From Candidatus Poribacteria bacterium (GTDB lineage: Bacteria > Poribacteria > WGA-4E > WGA-3G): DNA of 64,000 nucleotides. The stretch spans positions 38,684 to 102,683 of the forward strand of contig JAJDWA010000038.1 in assembly GCA_022825825.1 (NCBI GenBank), read 5' to 3'. Shown here in pieces: positions 26,632-34,289 of the stretch (the stretch's first letter is position 1; each line of letters opens with the position of its first letter). The notes under the pieces are model-generated. The model saw only the letters and a program-made list of their open reading frames with translations. It had not been told where the DNA came from and searched no databases. The position numbers and the translations under genes were made by a program.

Positions 26632-26937
26632 ATGGCAGAAACAGTAAGAACCGACATCAAAGGTATTGATCGGTTCATTTTTGAAGTCGGAGCAAACAGA
26701 GAACAACTTCATTTACACATATCAGAAGTAGCACCGGGGCAACGCGCGCACCCACCGCATACACACAATGGACAAGAAATTTTCTATGTTTTTTCTGGAG
26801 AAGGCGAAGTTTTATGCGGAGAACAGACACACCGCGTCTGTCACAATGAAGCCGTACATGTCGATTGCCAAGTTTTACACGGCATTCAGAATGTAGGGGA
26901 CACCCCGCTTCGGTATGCGGTCATTATAGCACGGTAG
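26632..26937 (+). CDS. Single-domain cupin protein
   Basis: A 101-aa cupin_2 protein. The first cupin motif is visible as HPPHTHNGQEIFYVFSGEGEV, supplying His ligands and Glu for a metal. The second is the segment HVDCQVLHGIQNVGDTP, with one His. Such small cupins act as metal-dependent enzymes or as sensors of sugars and oxidised metabolites; the substrate cannot be read here. The frame is open 32 codons further upstream, but the ATG at 26632 has AAAGGAGG with ideal spacing and a promoter just before it. Confidence 0.88.
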   Translation: MAETVRTDIKGIDRFIFEVGANREQLHLHISEVAPGQRAHPPHTHNGQEIFYVFSGEGEVLCGEQTHRVCHNEAVHVDCQVLHGIQNVGDTPLRYAVIIAR

Positions 26938-26969
26938 CATGCAGTATTGATGGCATTTCCAACGCCAAA

Positions 26970-27401
26970 TTATTCAGGAGACTCTATATCGGGATTTTTT
27001 AATAAACTTACAATGCCGTAAACACCACCAATTATTAAAAGTATGCCGATACTACTTATAGCGCGACGTATCCACACTGGGTTTAAGTACTGCGCAATGT
27101 TGAATAGCGGAAGCGGTTGTAACAAATGGGATAAACCAATATTCACATAAAACGCACCGTAAGCGATAAGACACATCTCACTGAGAAACTGTTGTTTGAA
27201 GGGATCTACAGACATGCCAAACGGGTTAATGAGGTAATCTCCAGAAAAAATAAGAATCAACCCAATTATAAAAAAGGTGATAAGAGTCGTGGTAGGATAG
27301 GCAGATTGTTGCAACACGATAGTTAGGAAAATGCTAACAACACCTAAAATAATGCTAATTATACCCTGAAAGATTTGGACTCCTCTGCTGTATGCTATCA
27401 T
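26970..27401 (-). CDS. Small multispanning membrane protein
   Basis: A 143-aa protein with four predicted membrane segments: about residues 9-29 (FQGIISIILGVVSIFLTIVL), 37-55 (TTLITFFIIGLILIFSGDYL), 77-95 and 113-132 (AISSIGILLIIGGVYGIVSL). It has no recognised catalytic motif. The ribosome site is weak. It lies downstream of the outer-membrane barrel gene on the same strand with a 51-bp gap, so the two could be cotranscribed. Function unknown. Confidence 0.7.
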   Translation of the reverse strand: MIAYSRGVQIFQGIISIILGVVSIFLTIVLQQSAYPTTTLITFFIIGLILIFSGDYLINPFGMSVDPFKQQFLSEMCLIAYGAFYVNIGLSHLLQPLPLFNIAQYLNPVWIRRAISSIGILLIIGGVYGIVSLLKNPDIESPE

Positions 27402-27452
27402 TTATTTTTCTATGAAACCTTCTTGTGCCTTCGGGTTAGTGTCGCGAGAAAT

Positions 27453-28418
27453 CTAAAATGAATATAAAACTGTTAAGGAGACAAGCGGGCCAAATTTAAA
27501 CGCATCGCTTTCTTCATATTTACTATCAACCAAAGTCTCGCTGTCATCATAAAGTGTTTTTTGATGCAATGGTAGCATAAGCGTAATAGATAATGGAACA
27601 TTGAATGGTGTTGTAACAGATGTCCCAAATGATGCTAGGCCAAAAAAGAGTCCTGTGTTTTTGTCTATTTCACCATTCCAATACGCATAAGATTGATATA
27701 TTCCAAGGTAACCTGCTTGGAAAGAAAACCATTTATTTAGACGATAGTTCAACCCCGCACTGTATGTAAGTTCTCTGGAACCACGATAGGTCTTGCTGTT
27801 CTCGTAGAAAGGGAATTTTACGCGGAGGCTGGTACGCGTTGCAAACCGTTTGTATATAGGCAGATTGTAATACAGATCGACTATAGGGTTAAACGTACCA
27901 GTTCCAAATTGGAGATGTAAATGCTCAAGCCCAGCATCCCCAAGTACCCATGGATTATCCTCAGTTTTGCCAAACGGAATCGACATTCCGAAACGCCCCA
28001 TTAAAAAATCGCCCTCTGTGAAGACACCCAGTTTATAATGTCCAAGAAAAACTTCTGAATCTGTTAAACCGGTGTAGGTGTCATTACGATGATGAATACG
28101 CCCATTTTCTACAATCGCATCCCATTGTACGTCAGTATACTCAACACCGTCAAGCTTCTCAATACTGGCTTCTTGGACTTTGGATTCGTAAGGGAGATTG
28201 GCTTCCAACGACCATTGAGGGCCGAGTTGATATTTTAACCCTACATCAACGCGATATACGTTTAAAGTAACATGGTGTCGGTGTTGTGGGACTTTGTCTA
28301 TTTTTCGGTTTCCGTTTAGACCAATGAAAATTCCTTCATCTTCAAAGTGCCCGCCTTGTGCATCAAACCATCGCATCGTGCTGAAAGAAACTTGAAATTT
28401 TTTTGCTTCTGAAACCAA
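27453..28418 (-). CDS. Outer-membrane beta-barrel protein (open part; TTG or upstream start)
   Basis: The open part encodes 321 aa of a barrel with repeated amphipathic strands (SLEANLPYESKV, LRVKFPFYENSK, FSFQAGYLGIYQSY) and an aromatic C-terminus (LTVLYSF), typical of outer-membrane transporters. The first codon of this frame is only a TTG. In the same frame a leader lies 28470-28562, with a proper ribosome site and signal peptide, separated by two in-frame TGA codons. The segment after the second TGA (SNPAIPRGGIGEVSLV) looks like the true mature start. So the gene is either broken, carries compensating indels, or is recoded (see findings). Substrate unknown. Confidence 0.78.
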   Translation of the reverse strand: MVSEAKKFQVSFSTMRWFDAQGGHFEDEGIFIGLNGNRKIDKVPQHRHHVTLNVYRVDVGLKYQLGPQWSLEANLPYESKVQEASIEKLDGVEYTDVQWDAIVENGRIHHRNDTYTGLTDSEVFLGHYKLGVFTEGDFLMGRFGMSIPFGKTEDNPWVLGDAGLEHLHLQFGTGTFNPIVDLYYNLPIYKRFATRTSLRVKFPFYENSKTYRGSRELTYSAGLNYRLNKWFSFQAGYLGIYQSYAYWNGEIDKNTGLFFGLASFGTSVTTPFNVPLSITLMLPLHQKTLYDDSETLVDSKYEESDAFKFGPLVSLTVLYSF

Positions 28419-28562
28419 ACTGACTTCACCGATCCCACCACGTGGGATTGCGGGATTACTTCATGCGCCTCAGCTCTCTTGTGCTAAGGCACTGCGCGTG
28501 ATACTGAAAGAAAATAAAAAAAGATAAAAGATAAGCCCTGCTTTAAAAATTTGGGTTTTCAT
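28419..28562 (-). pseudogene. Signal-peptide leader of the barrel gene, cut off by two in-frame TGA codons
   Basis: The ATG at 28562 has ACAGGA 8 nt upstream and encodes a 28-residue signal peptide (MKTQIFKAGLIFYLFLFSFS... ALA) followed by QES. TGA codons lie at 28470-28472 and 28461-28463, spaced as X-G-A-X. The frame then runs unbroken into the barrel at 28418. After the second TGA a 7-bp stem (AUCCCAC / GUGGGAU) with loop GUG can form in the mRNA. Confidence 0.75.
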
Positions 28563-28636
28563 ATAATTTCCTGTTTAGCAGCACATAAATCAGCAACGAT
28601 TACTTTATGGCATTCGCTGGATACGTGTTTATTTTA

Positions 28637-29569
28637 TTATGTTTCGAGGTTTAGCCAAGCCATTTCATCGTCAGAGAGTTGAAGTTTCAATGCGCCTAAG
28701 GAAGATTCCATCTCTTCTAAGTTAGCTGGCCCAACAATCGGGAAGATAGGAAAGGGAAGATTGACACAGTATGCAAGCGAGACCTGAATCGCGGAAAAGT
28801 CGTATTTTGCCCCTAATTGTTTGGCACGTGCAAGCCTTTCAAAGTTGTCATCGTTGTAATAGACACGCACCATATCTCCGTTGTCTCGGTTTTCAGGTGT
28901 AAAAGCGCCGCTGAAGAAACCACGTGCCTGAGATGACCACGGCATTAACGGAAATTGGTTCTCTATATGCCAGCGACGGGCAGTATCATCAACGCAGACA
29001 CAACCACCCCACATTGGCTCCATAGGTACTGCGAGGCTGATATTGTTGCTACAAGAAACGAAACCGCTTAATCCATGTTTTTCAGCGTAGGTATTTGCCT
29101 CAATGATACGTTTGGGTTCCCAATTAGAAGCGGCAATGGCTCGGACACGTCCTGCGTCTATTTCTTCGTTCAAATAGTCAATTATTGTGCTTACTGGGAT
29201 TTCTACGTCGTCTCTGTGAAGCATATAAAGGTCAATATAATCGGTCTGGAGGCGGACGAGGTTTTCGTCGAGATCCTGTTTAACGTATTCTGGAGAAACA
29301 CGGCGTGGAACACCTCCTTGTGGGTGTCCTCCTTTGTCTATCAGAAAAACTGCTTCCCTATTTCCGCGTTCCTGCATCCAAAGTCCGATTAACTTTTGGC
29401 TATTCCCGCCTCCGTAGATGTGCGCTGTGTCCAAAGCATTTCCACCTGCTTCAAAAAATGTGTCAAGCATCTCAGTGCTGTGATCAAAACTGTCAGGTGA
29501 ATACATCATAGTTCCCAGAATCAGTTGCGAGATTTCTTGGTCGACTCCGGGAATTTTTATCCGCTTCAT
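28637..29569 (-). CDS. Aldo/keto reductase family oxidoreductase
   Basis: A 310-aa AKR enzyme that reduces carbonyls or oxidises sugars with NADPH, in the cytosol. The catalytic tetrad is visible: Asp and Tyr in NALDTAHIYGGG, Lys in VFLIDKGGH and His in YMLHRDD. The YdjG/YghZ-like C-terminus has FPIFPIVGPANLEEMESSLGAL, the cofactor-binding end. Two ATGs are possible; the inner one at 29569 has GAGGT 11 nt upstream, while the outer at 29587 (6 codons longer) lacks a good site, so either may be used. The neighbouring Gfo/Idh/MocA gene suggests a role in sugar metabolism. Confidence 0.93.
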   Translation of the reverse strand: MKRIKIPGVDQEISQLILGTMMYSPDSFDHSTEMLDTFFEAGGNALDTAHIYGGGNSQKLIGLWMQERGNREAVFLIDKGGHPQGGVPRRVSPEYVKQDLDENLVRLQTDYIDLYMLHRDDVEIPVSTIIDYLNEEIDAGRVRAIAASNWEPKRIIEANTYAEKHGLSGFVSCSNNISLAVPMEPMWGGCVCVDDTARRWHIENQFPLMPWSSQARGFFSGAFTPENRDNGDMVRVYYNDDNFERLARAKQLGAKYDFSAIQVSLAYCVNLPFPIFPIVGPANLEEMESSLGALKLQLSDDEMAWLNLET

Positions 29570-29664
29570 TAAAATCTGTGACCTCATTTAAACTCTTGAT
29601 TTCTGCTTGGAATTCATTCTTTATAGTAAATTATAAAATAAGTTGACATTTTGGCCCTCGGTTC

Positions 29665-29686
29665 GGCAAGGTTTCCTAACCTTGCC
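29665..29686. repeat. Intergenic palindrome GGCAAGGTTTCCTAACCTTGCC
   Basis: A single arm of the palindrome family described at 6498, with a different base composition in the stem but the same TTTCCTAA core. The gap 29588-29807 shows nothing else. Confidence 0.7.
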
Positions 29687-29807
29687 GATGCAGCGTGTCA
29701 AGTCCTTCTAAAATCTACCATATAATCAGACAAAAGAATTCAGCATCATAAGATTATATCACATTAAACGGACGATTTCAATGTAAAATTGTAATAGTGA
29801 TGTCCTG

Positions 29808-30767
29808 TTAGATTCTATTTTGATAAATGGCTTCAACGAGTTCCATCGTTTTAACTGCATCAGCAAAACATGTTAAGGGTTGCTTGTCTTGCTGGATACA
29901 ATCCACAAAATGTCGGCTTTCGCCATAGAATCCGTAGGTTTTGTGAGTGGCATCAGAATCAGCGGCTTCTTCAGTTGTAATTTGACTTTTCCCTTCAGGC
30001 GTGTGGAGTATTGCGTGTCCTCCAGCATCCGGATTGATATACGCGGAAATTCCTCGTGCGTGCATTTCAAAAGTGTGGATACGCCCGCCGACAGCCCAAT
30101 TTGTGCAAAGATATCCAGAGGCACCGCTTGTGAATTTCACCAGCGCGTTGAAACTGTTCTCTCGTTCAGAGTAGAAGGTATTGATGTCGCTTGCAACAGC
30201 TTGGACTTCACCACCACCGAGCCAACGCAAGGTATCCACAGCGTGAATCGCATCACATGTCAAAACATCTATGACTCCATCGTAATAAAGAGCGTTTGGC
30301 GCATTTTTATGGAAGGTGGACATGCACTGAATAATTGGTCCGTTTTCTTCAACCATCCCTTTCACTTTTTGCATTAGAGGAATAAAACGACGGTTGAAGC
30401 CTACCATCGTCTTGCAGTCGTGCTTTTCGGCTGCTAAAGCCATTTCCTCCGTTTGATGAAGCGTTATACCGGGAGGTTTCTCAATAAATACATGGTGTTT
30501 CTGCGAAAGACAGTGGATAACAAGCGAGAACAAATGTTGTGGCGGCATCAAAATATAAACAGCATCTGGACTCGTTTTCTCAAGCATTTTCTTATAGTCC
30601 GTGAATGTCTGTTCTATCTTAAACCGTTCTGCTGTGGTATGAAGTTTTGACTCCACAAGATCACACAACCCGACGAGATGGACATCTGCACATTCAGCGA
30701 GAGACGGATAGTGAACACTATTCGCCATTCCGCCTGCCCCAATGAGAGCGATATTGACTTTGTTCAT
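29808..30767 (-). CDS. Gfo/Idh/MocA family oxidoreductase
   Basis: A 319-aa NAD(P)-dependent enzyme. The Rossmann start MNKVNIALIGAGGMANSVHYPSL, the loop FIEKPPGITL with the catalytic Lys, and TCDAIHAVDTLRWLGGG with the active-site His region identify the family. It is slightly shorter than the usual 330-380 aa. Its start codon overlaps the stop of the P-loop kinase gene by 4 nt (ATGA), with GGAGATAAA just upstream, so the two genes are translationally coupled. The pairing with a small-molecule kinase suggests a joint pathway for a phosphorylated or nucleoside-linked substrate, but the substrate is unknown. Confidence 0.94.
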   Translation of the reverse strand: MNKVNIALIGAGGMANSVHYPSLAECADVHLVGLCDLVESKLHTTAERFKIEQTFTDYKKMLEKTSPDAVYILMPPQHLFSLVIHCLSQKHHVFIEKPPGITLHQTEEMALAAEKHDCKTMVGFNRRFIPLMQKVKGMVEENGPIIQCMSTFHKNAPNALYYDGVIDVLTCDAIHAVDTLRWLGGGEVQAVASDINTFYSERENSFNALVKFTSGASGYLCTNWAVGGRIHTFEMHARGISAYINPDAGGHAILHTPEGKSQITTEEAADSDATHKTYGFYGESRHFVDCIQQDKQPLTCFADAVKTMELVEAIYQNRI

Positions 30768-31480
30768 TTTATCTCCATTTTCCTAACGCCGCTTTCGTAC
30801 CTAACCTGATAAGGAACATCTGGCACTGGCATGGAACGGATAGCTAATTCACCGAAAGTAATAAGCGGTTCGGAAAGCAGAAGTAACTCATCAAGTGATT
30901 CAGAAGGGGTTTTGTCCGTTGTATCCAACACAATTTTGCGTCCTTTTTGGGTAAATAAAGATTTGTCAATCTCTTCCTCAAAAAGCCTTTTGAGTTGCGG
31001 AATATCTTTTGCCTTAATAATCTGATATTCGTGAGGGCCCGCTTTCATTCGTGTCTTAATCGCTTCATCGCTTGCTGTGACGTGAATCAAAACCACATCT
31101 GGCAACCTTGCCTCCAAAACTTGTGTTTCATACCCACGTTGCGCATGATAGTGGTAGTTCCCATAATACGTACTTTCTGGATCACTCCCATAGACTGCCG
31201 TGTAGACTGCTTCCTCTATGTGCCAGCCCGCAATAAGTGTATTTGGATAGTTTTTGATGACTTCAACGTGATATTGGATTTGCATTCGTTGCATCCGTTC
31301 CTTCACGTCATCTGGGAAGTTTATATATGCTGCTCTTGATTCAGCACTCAATGTAGCATCAGGGATAGTAAAATGGTCGTCAACATGGACTGATAACTTT
31401 CTGTGCCGATAGTATTCAGTTAAAAGATTTATCAGTGTTGATTTTCCTGCATATTCAATACCAACAAAAACGCATCGCAT
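30764..31480 (-). CDS. P-loop kinase-like protein (thymidylate-kinase-like)
   Basis: A 238-aa P-loop NTPase. MRCVFVGIEYAGKSTLINLL contains the Walker A motif GIEYAGKST. The following YYRHRKLSVHVDDHFTIPD resembles the switch to an acidic DxH segment in nucleoside and nucleotide kinases. DVVLIHVTASDEAIKTRM resembles the lid-containing region of such kinases. The substrate cannot be assigned. The open frame extends 26 codons upstream, but the ATG at 31480 has GAGGT 5 nt upstream and starts at the beta strand before the P-loop. It is coupled to the Gfo/Idh/MocA gene (4-nt overlap). Confidence 0.8.
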   Translation of the reverse strand: MRCVFVGIEYAGKSTLINLLTEYYRHRKLSVHVDDHFTIPDATLSAESRAAYINFPDDVKERMQRMQIQYHVEVIKNYPNTLIAGWHIEEAVYTAVYGSDPESTYYGNYHYHAQRGYETQVLEARLPDVVLIHVTASDEAIKTRMKAGPHEYQIIKAKDIPQLKRLFEEEIDKSLFTQKGRKIVLDTTDKTPSESLDELLLLSEPLITFGELAIRSMPVPDVPYQVRYESGVRKMEIK

Positions 31481-31611
31481 AAAATACCTCGCTGTTGAAT
31501 AGGGAAATGAGAATTCTTTAGACTTGCCCTTAGATTTATTCCAATGTGGAATAGCCAAGAGTCTGAATGGGGCCCGATGTTTGTAATTTATACCTATCTA
31601 TAGAACAATGT

Positions 31612-32067
31612 CTATTCGTATTCCTTCAGAAACCCTCTGAATTCCCTGCGATGCGTTTCTTCGTCCGCGAGGAGACGAATGCAGAGGTCCTGTGTAACGT
31701 AGTCTATCCCATCACATAGGCGGATAATCTTATTATACTGTTCAATTGCGGCGTTTTCTGCCTCAATAACACCGTGAATTGCTGCCACAACATCTGTGGT
31801 ACTTTCTGGCGGTTGAAGTGAAGATTGCATCGGTTTAAATTCAAACGACCCTGGCACCTTCCCGCCAATCTCCTTAATACGGGCAGCGAGATTTTGTGCA
31901 TGTGAAATTTCTGTTTGAATATCCGCTGCCAAGGACTTCTTAATCTCTTCGGCACGGATGCCATCCAAATCAACGGAAATTGCCAGATAATTAATTGTTG
32001 CTTCCAATTCCATCCAATATACCTTAGTCAGTTCTTGAATGATTGCGTCTCTTTTTGCTTGATCCAT
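31612..32067 (-). CDS. Ferritin-like di-iron protein (bacterioferritin-type)
   Basis: A 151-aa four-helix protein. Residues matching the di-iron site are Glu20/Glu22 (YWMELEATINYL), the E53-x-x-H56 pair (EISHAQ), a Glu in EAENAAIEQY and the second E-x-x-H (ADEETHRREF). This is the pattern of bacterioferritin and related iron-storage or peroxide-detoxifying proteins; heme-binding Met is not clear. AGGAG lies 5 nt before the ATG at 32067, and the longer frame start (32082) has no site. It stands at the end of the iron cluster (heme monooxygenase, di-heme protein, imelysin), consistent with storing iron. Confidence 0.88.
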   Translation of the reverse strand: MDQAKRDAIIQELTKVYWMELEATINYLAISVDLDGIRAEEIKKSLAADIQTEISHAQNLAARIKEIGGKVPGSFEFKPMQSSLQPPESTTDVVAAIHGVIEAENAAIEQYNKIIRLCDGIDYVTQDLCIRLLADEETHRREFRGFLKEYE

Positions 32068-32155
32068 GATTTCTCCTATCATAACATGTTGATTTTCAGA
32101 TGAACGTCTTTCATCAATAAAAATAATATATCAAATACTAAAAATCCGAATGAAC

Positions 32156-32335
32156 CTATAAAGGATTTAGGTTCGGCATCACCCATGGATAACCATCTGG
32201 ATGCGCTAATATATTAAACGATACTCCATAGGTTTCGGTTAACATTTTTTGTGTTAGGACAGATTTTGGAGAGCCACAAGCAACAGAGACACCATTTTTT
32301 AGCATTAAGAGTTGGACAGCATATAATGAGACAAT
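32156..32335 (-). pseudogene. C-terminal remnant of a siderophore/heme-type ABC transporter ATPase
   Basis: Fifty-nine codons are open and end in TAG. They encode YAVQLLMLKNGVSVACGSP, then SVLTQKMLTETYGVSF and HPDGYPWVMP. This is the recognisable C-terminus of FecE/HmuV-type ATPases (LLLLKDG..VA.G.P..VLT...L...YGV......HPDG.P.V.P). The Walker motifs and everything upstream are missing. The fragment begins immediately after the TAA stop of the heme monooxygenase gene, so an internal deletion joined the two. It suggests that this cluster once included a full iron-uptake ABC transporter. Confidence 0.82.
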
Positions 32336-32692
32336 TTAGTGAACCTTAAACGGACCTCCTCGCGGTTCTTCCTTTAAGTCCGGTTGAGTAGAATCGAGAA
32401 ATACCTCATGCAATTCCAATTTGTTGGATTGTGTGAACGCCTCTTTCGGCATAGTGCCAGATTGCGCGTGGCCCTTACGGAATTCCTCGGAGTCAACCCA
32501 GTTTTCAAAATCCTTCCGTGATTCCCAAAGTGTAAAAACCACATAAGGATCACCATCATTGACTGGTCGCAAAACCTGATTAGAGATAAATCCCGGCATT
32601 CCATCAACGAGACGTGCTCGGTTTCGGAATCGTTCCTCAAATTCCTCGTGATATTCAGGTGCAACATAGATTCTATTGGCAACAGTAATCAT
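32336..32692 (-). CDS. IsdG-like heme-degrading monooxygenase (ABM fold)
   Basis: A 118-aa antibiotic-biosynthesis-monooxygenase-fold protein. The residues known to be catalytic in IsdG/IsdI (Asn, Trp, His) appear as Asn6 (TVANRIYV), Trp65 (FENWVDS) and His75 (RKGHAQS), with the expected spacing. Such enzymes open the heme ring oxidatively in the cytosol and release iron. The ATG at 32692 has AAGGAG 6 nt upstream; the 10-codon longer frame does not. A Fur-like box overlaps the region just upstream (32707-32727). With the di-heme protein, imelysin and porin it forms an iron-acquisition set. Confidence 0.9.
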   Translation of the reverse strand: MITVANRIYVAPEYHEEFEERFRNRARLVDGMPGFISNQVLRPVNDGDPYVVFTLWESRKDFENWVDSEEFRKGHAQSGTMPKEAFTQSNKLELHEVFLDSTQPDLKEEPRGGPFKVH

Positions 32693-32706
32693 AAACTTCT
32701 CCTTAT

Positions 32707-32727
32707 TGAAAATAAGTCTCATTATTA
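32707..32727. promoter_or_regulatory. Fur-like 21-bp box upstream of the heme monooxygenase
   Basis: Half-sites TGAAAATAAG and CTCATTATTA flank one base. It matches the 10-1-10 palindromes at 36710 and 36975-37017, with more mismatches. It overlaps the leader about 15 nt before the ATG. Confidence 0.6.
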
Positions 32728-32799
32728 GAAATTGTTTTAGAATTGAGACGAGGTTCTTGTCCCTCGCCTACTTGATTTGGTTAAATTATCATCGCACAA

Positions 32800-34203
32800 T
32801 TATAGTGACTCTAAAAACGCGATAAGTGCATCACGTTCAGTTTTTGACATCTCCAAAACGGTTTGTCGTGATTGTTCTGCTTCTCCACCGTGCCAGAGGA
32901 TTGCTTCCATCAGGTTGCGTGCCCTGCCATCATGGAGAAAATTAGTATGCCCATTCACTGTTCTCACTAAACCGATACCCCACAGTGGCGGCGTTCGCCA
33001 TTCTGTGCCGCTTGCATGAAAATCGGGACGGTTATCCGCTAAATCAGGTCCCATGTCATGCAACAAAAGGTCCGTGTAAGGATGAATCGTTTGGTTACTT
33101 ACGGACGGAACACCCGGTAAAACACCCGTTCTTAATGTTGGAACATGACAACTCGCGCATTGTGCTTGTGCAAAAAGCTGCTCACCGTGTATAACTTGTG
33201 GGTCGTCCACATTCCGTCGTGCAGGAACTGCCAACGTTTGCACATAAAACGTTACCACATCTAAAATTTCATCGCTAACCTCAGGGGTTATTCTGTTTTC
33301 CTTGAGTTGGGATTGACCAGTTGAATTTTCTAAAGGGAACAATGATGTCGTAACACCCATATCATCATGATATGCAGAGGCGACCTGCTGGAGAAGTGTC
33401 GGTTGATTCGCTTTCCATCCGAAACGACCAAGCATGTAACGCTTTTTGATTACATCCCATACATAATTGGGTTTGCCAGAGATTCCATCTCCGTTAACAT
33501 CAGTCTCATCAGCGTAAGTTAAGATAGTTTTTTCAGGAATTGCTTCTAACAATCCGAGACCAAACACCACCGGTGCTACACGCGGTGATACTTCAACATT
33601 TTCGGGTAAAGGTTGATAGGTATCCGTAACAGTATAGTTCGGATAGCGAAGATGCACGCGCGTTCCGTCTTCGGTTGTTAACGGTTGTTCAGAATATTCT
33701 ATTTTGACTGAACCTTCTGCAGGTGTTCCATAGATTGCACGATTGTTCAACTGAGTCCCGTAACCCGGAACTGGAATCGGAGATTTTACATCTCCCTCGT
33801 TTTCAGTATTCGGAAGACTAAGCCGAAAGAGCATGGATACAAATTTCTCATCAACGCCTGGTGGGCGCCCGCGCCCGTCACGAGCATGGCAGTTAATGCA
33901 TGAAACATTGTTGTAGATGGGACCAAGACCAGGATTCACCACCGCAGGAGCGGTGACAAAAACTGCTTCAAATTCAACATCACCTTCCAAGTGTTTTTCA
34001 AGTGCTGCCGCGGAAAGATTAGGGGCGGGAATTGAGAACGCATGGCTTGATCCATCAAAGATAGTTGTATCCCCACCGGAAAGCGCACCTGAGGAATCTA
34101 TAGACACATTGGAATTTAAGATTTCCGTTGATTGTTCGGAGCTACACCCAATTAAGATAGATACTAACAGGGTAAAAGATAAAACTGTGTGAAAAAACTT
34201 CAT
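32800..34203 (-). CDS. Di-heme cytochrome c-type oxidoreductase (DUF1111-like lipoprotein)
   Basis: A 467-aa exported lipoprotein (lipobox ILIGC with Cys20). Two heme c motifs are present: CINCH at 102-106 and CASCH at 349-353, with the conserved DGRGRPP after the first and FLHDGRARNLMEAILWHGGEA near the end. This is the layout of putative thiol oxidoreductases/di-heme peroxidases of the DUF1111 group, which accompany imelysins in iron-regulated operons. It probably acts in the periplasm as a redox partner for iron handling. The ATG at 34203 starts the lipoprotein signal; the 28-codon extension does not look like a leader. The ribosome site is weak. Confidence 0.92.
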   Translation of the reverse strand: MKFFHTVLSFTLLVSILIGCSSEQSTEILNSNVSIDSSGALSGGDTTIFDGSSHAFSIPAPNLSAAALEKHLEGDVEFEAVFVTAPAVVNPGLGPIYNNVSCINCHARDGRGRPPGVDEKFVSMLFRLSLPNTENEGDVKSPIPVPGYGTQLNNRAIYGTPAEGSVKIEYSEQPLTTEDGTRVHLRYPNYTVTDTYQPLPENVEVSPRVAPVVFGLGLLEAIPEKTILTYADETDVNGDGISGKPNYVWDVIKKRYMLGRFGWKANQPTLLQQVASAYHDDMGVTTSLFPLENSTGQSQLKENRITPEVSDEILDVVTFYVQTLAVPARRNVDDPQVIHGEQLFAQAQCASCHVPTLRTGVLPGVPSVSNQTIHPYTDLLLHDMGPDLADNRPDFHASGTEWRTPPLWGIGLVRTVNGHTNFLHDGRARNLMEAILWHGGEAEQSRQTVLEMSKTERDALIAFLESL

Positions 34204-34289
34204 ATTTATTGCTATTTTTGTTGGGAACAGCCAGTGACTGTTCCCACAAAACGAAATAGTCCTTACTGACAAAGCACGTGTGTGCAATA

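Noticed and set aside
9119..28562. Genome-wide recoding of UGA (to Trp, Cys or Gly)
   Set aside because: Several intact genes here end in TGA (glycoside hydrolase at 26449, sulfatase at 53835, kinase at 30764), so UGA works as a stop.
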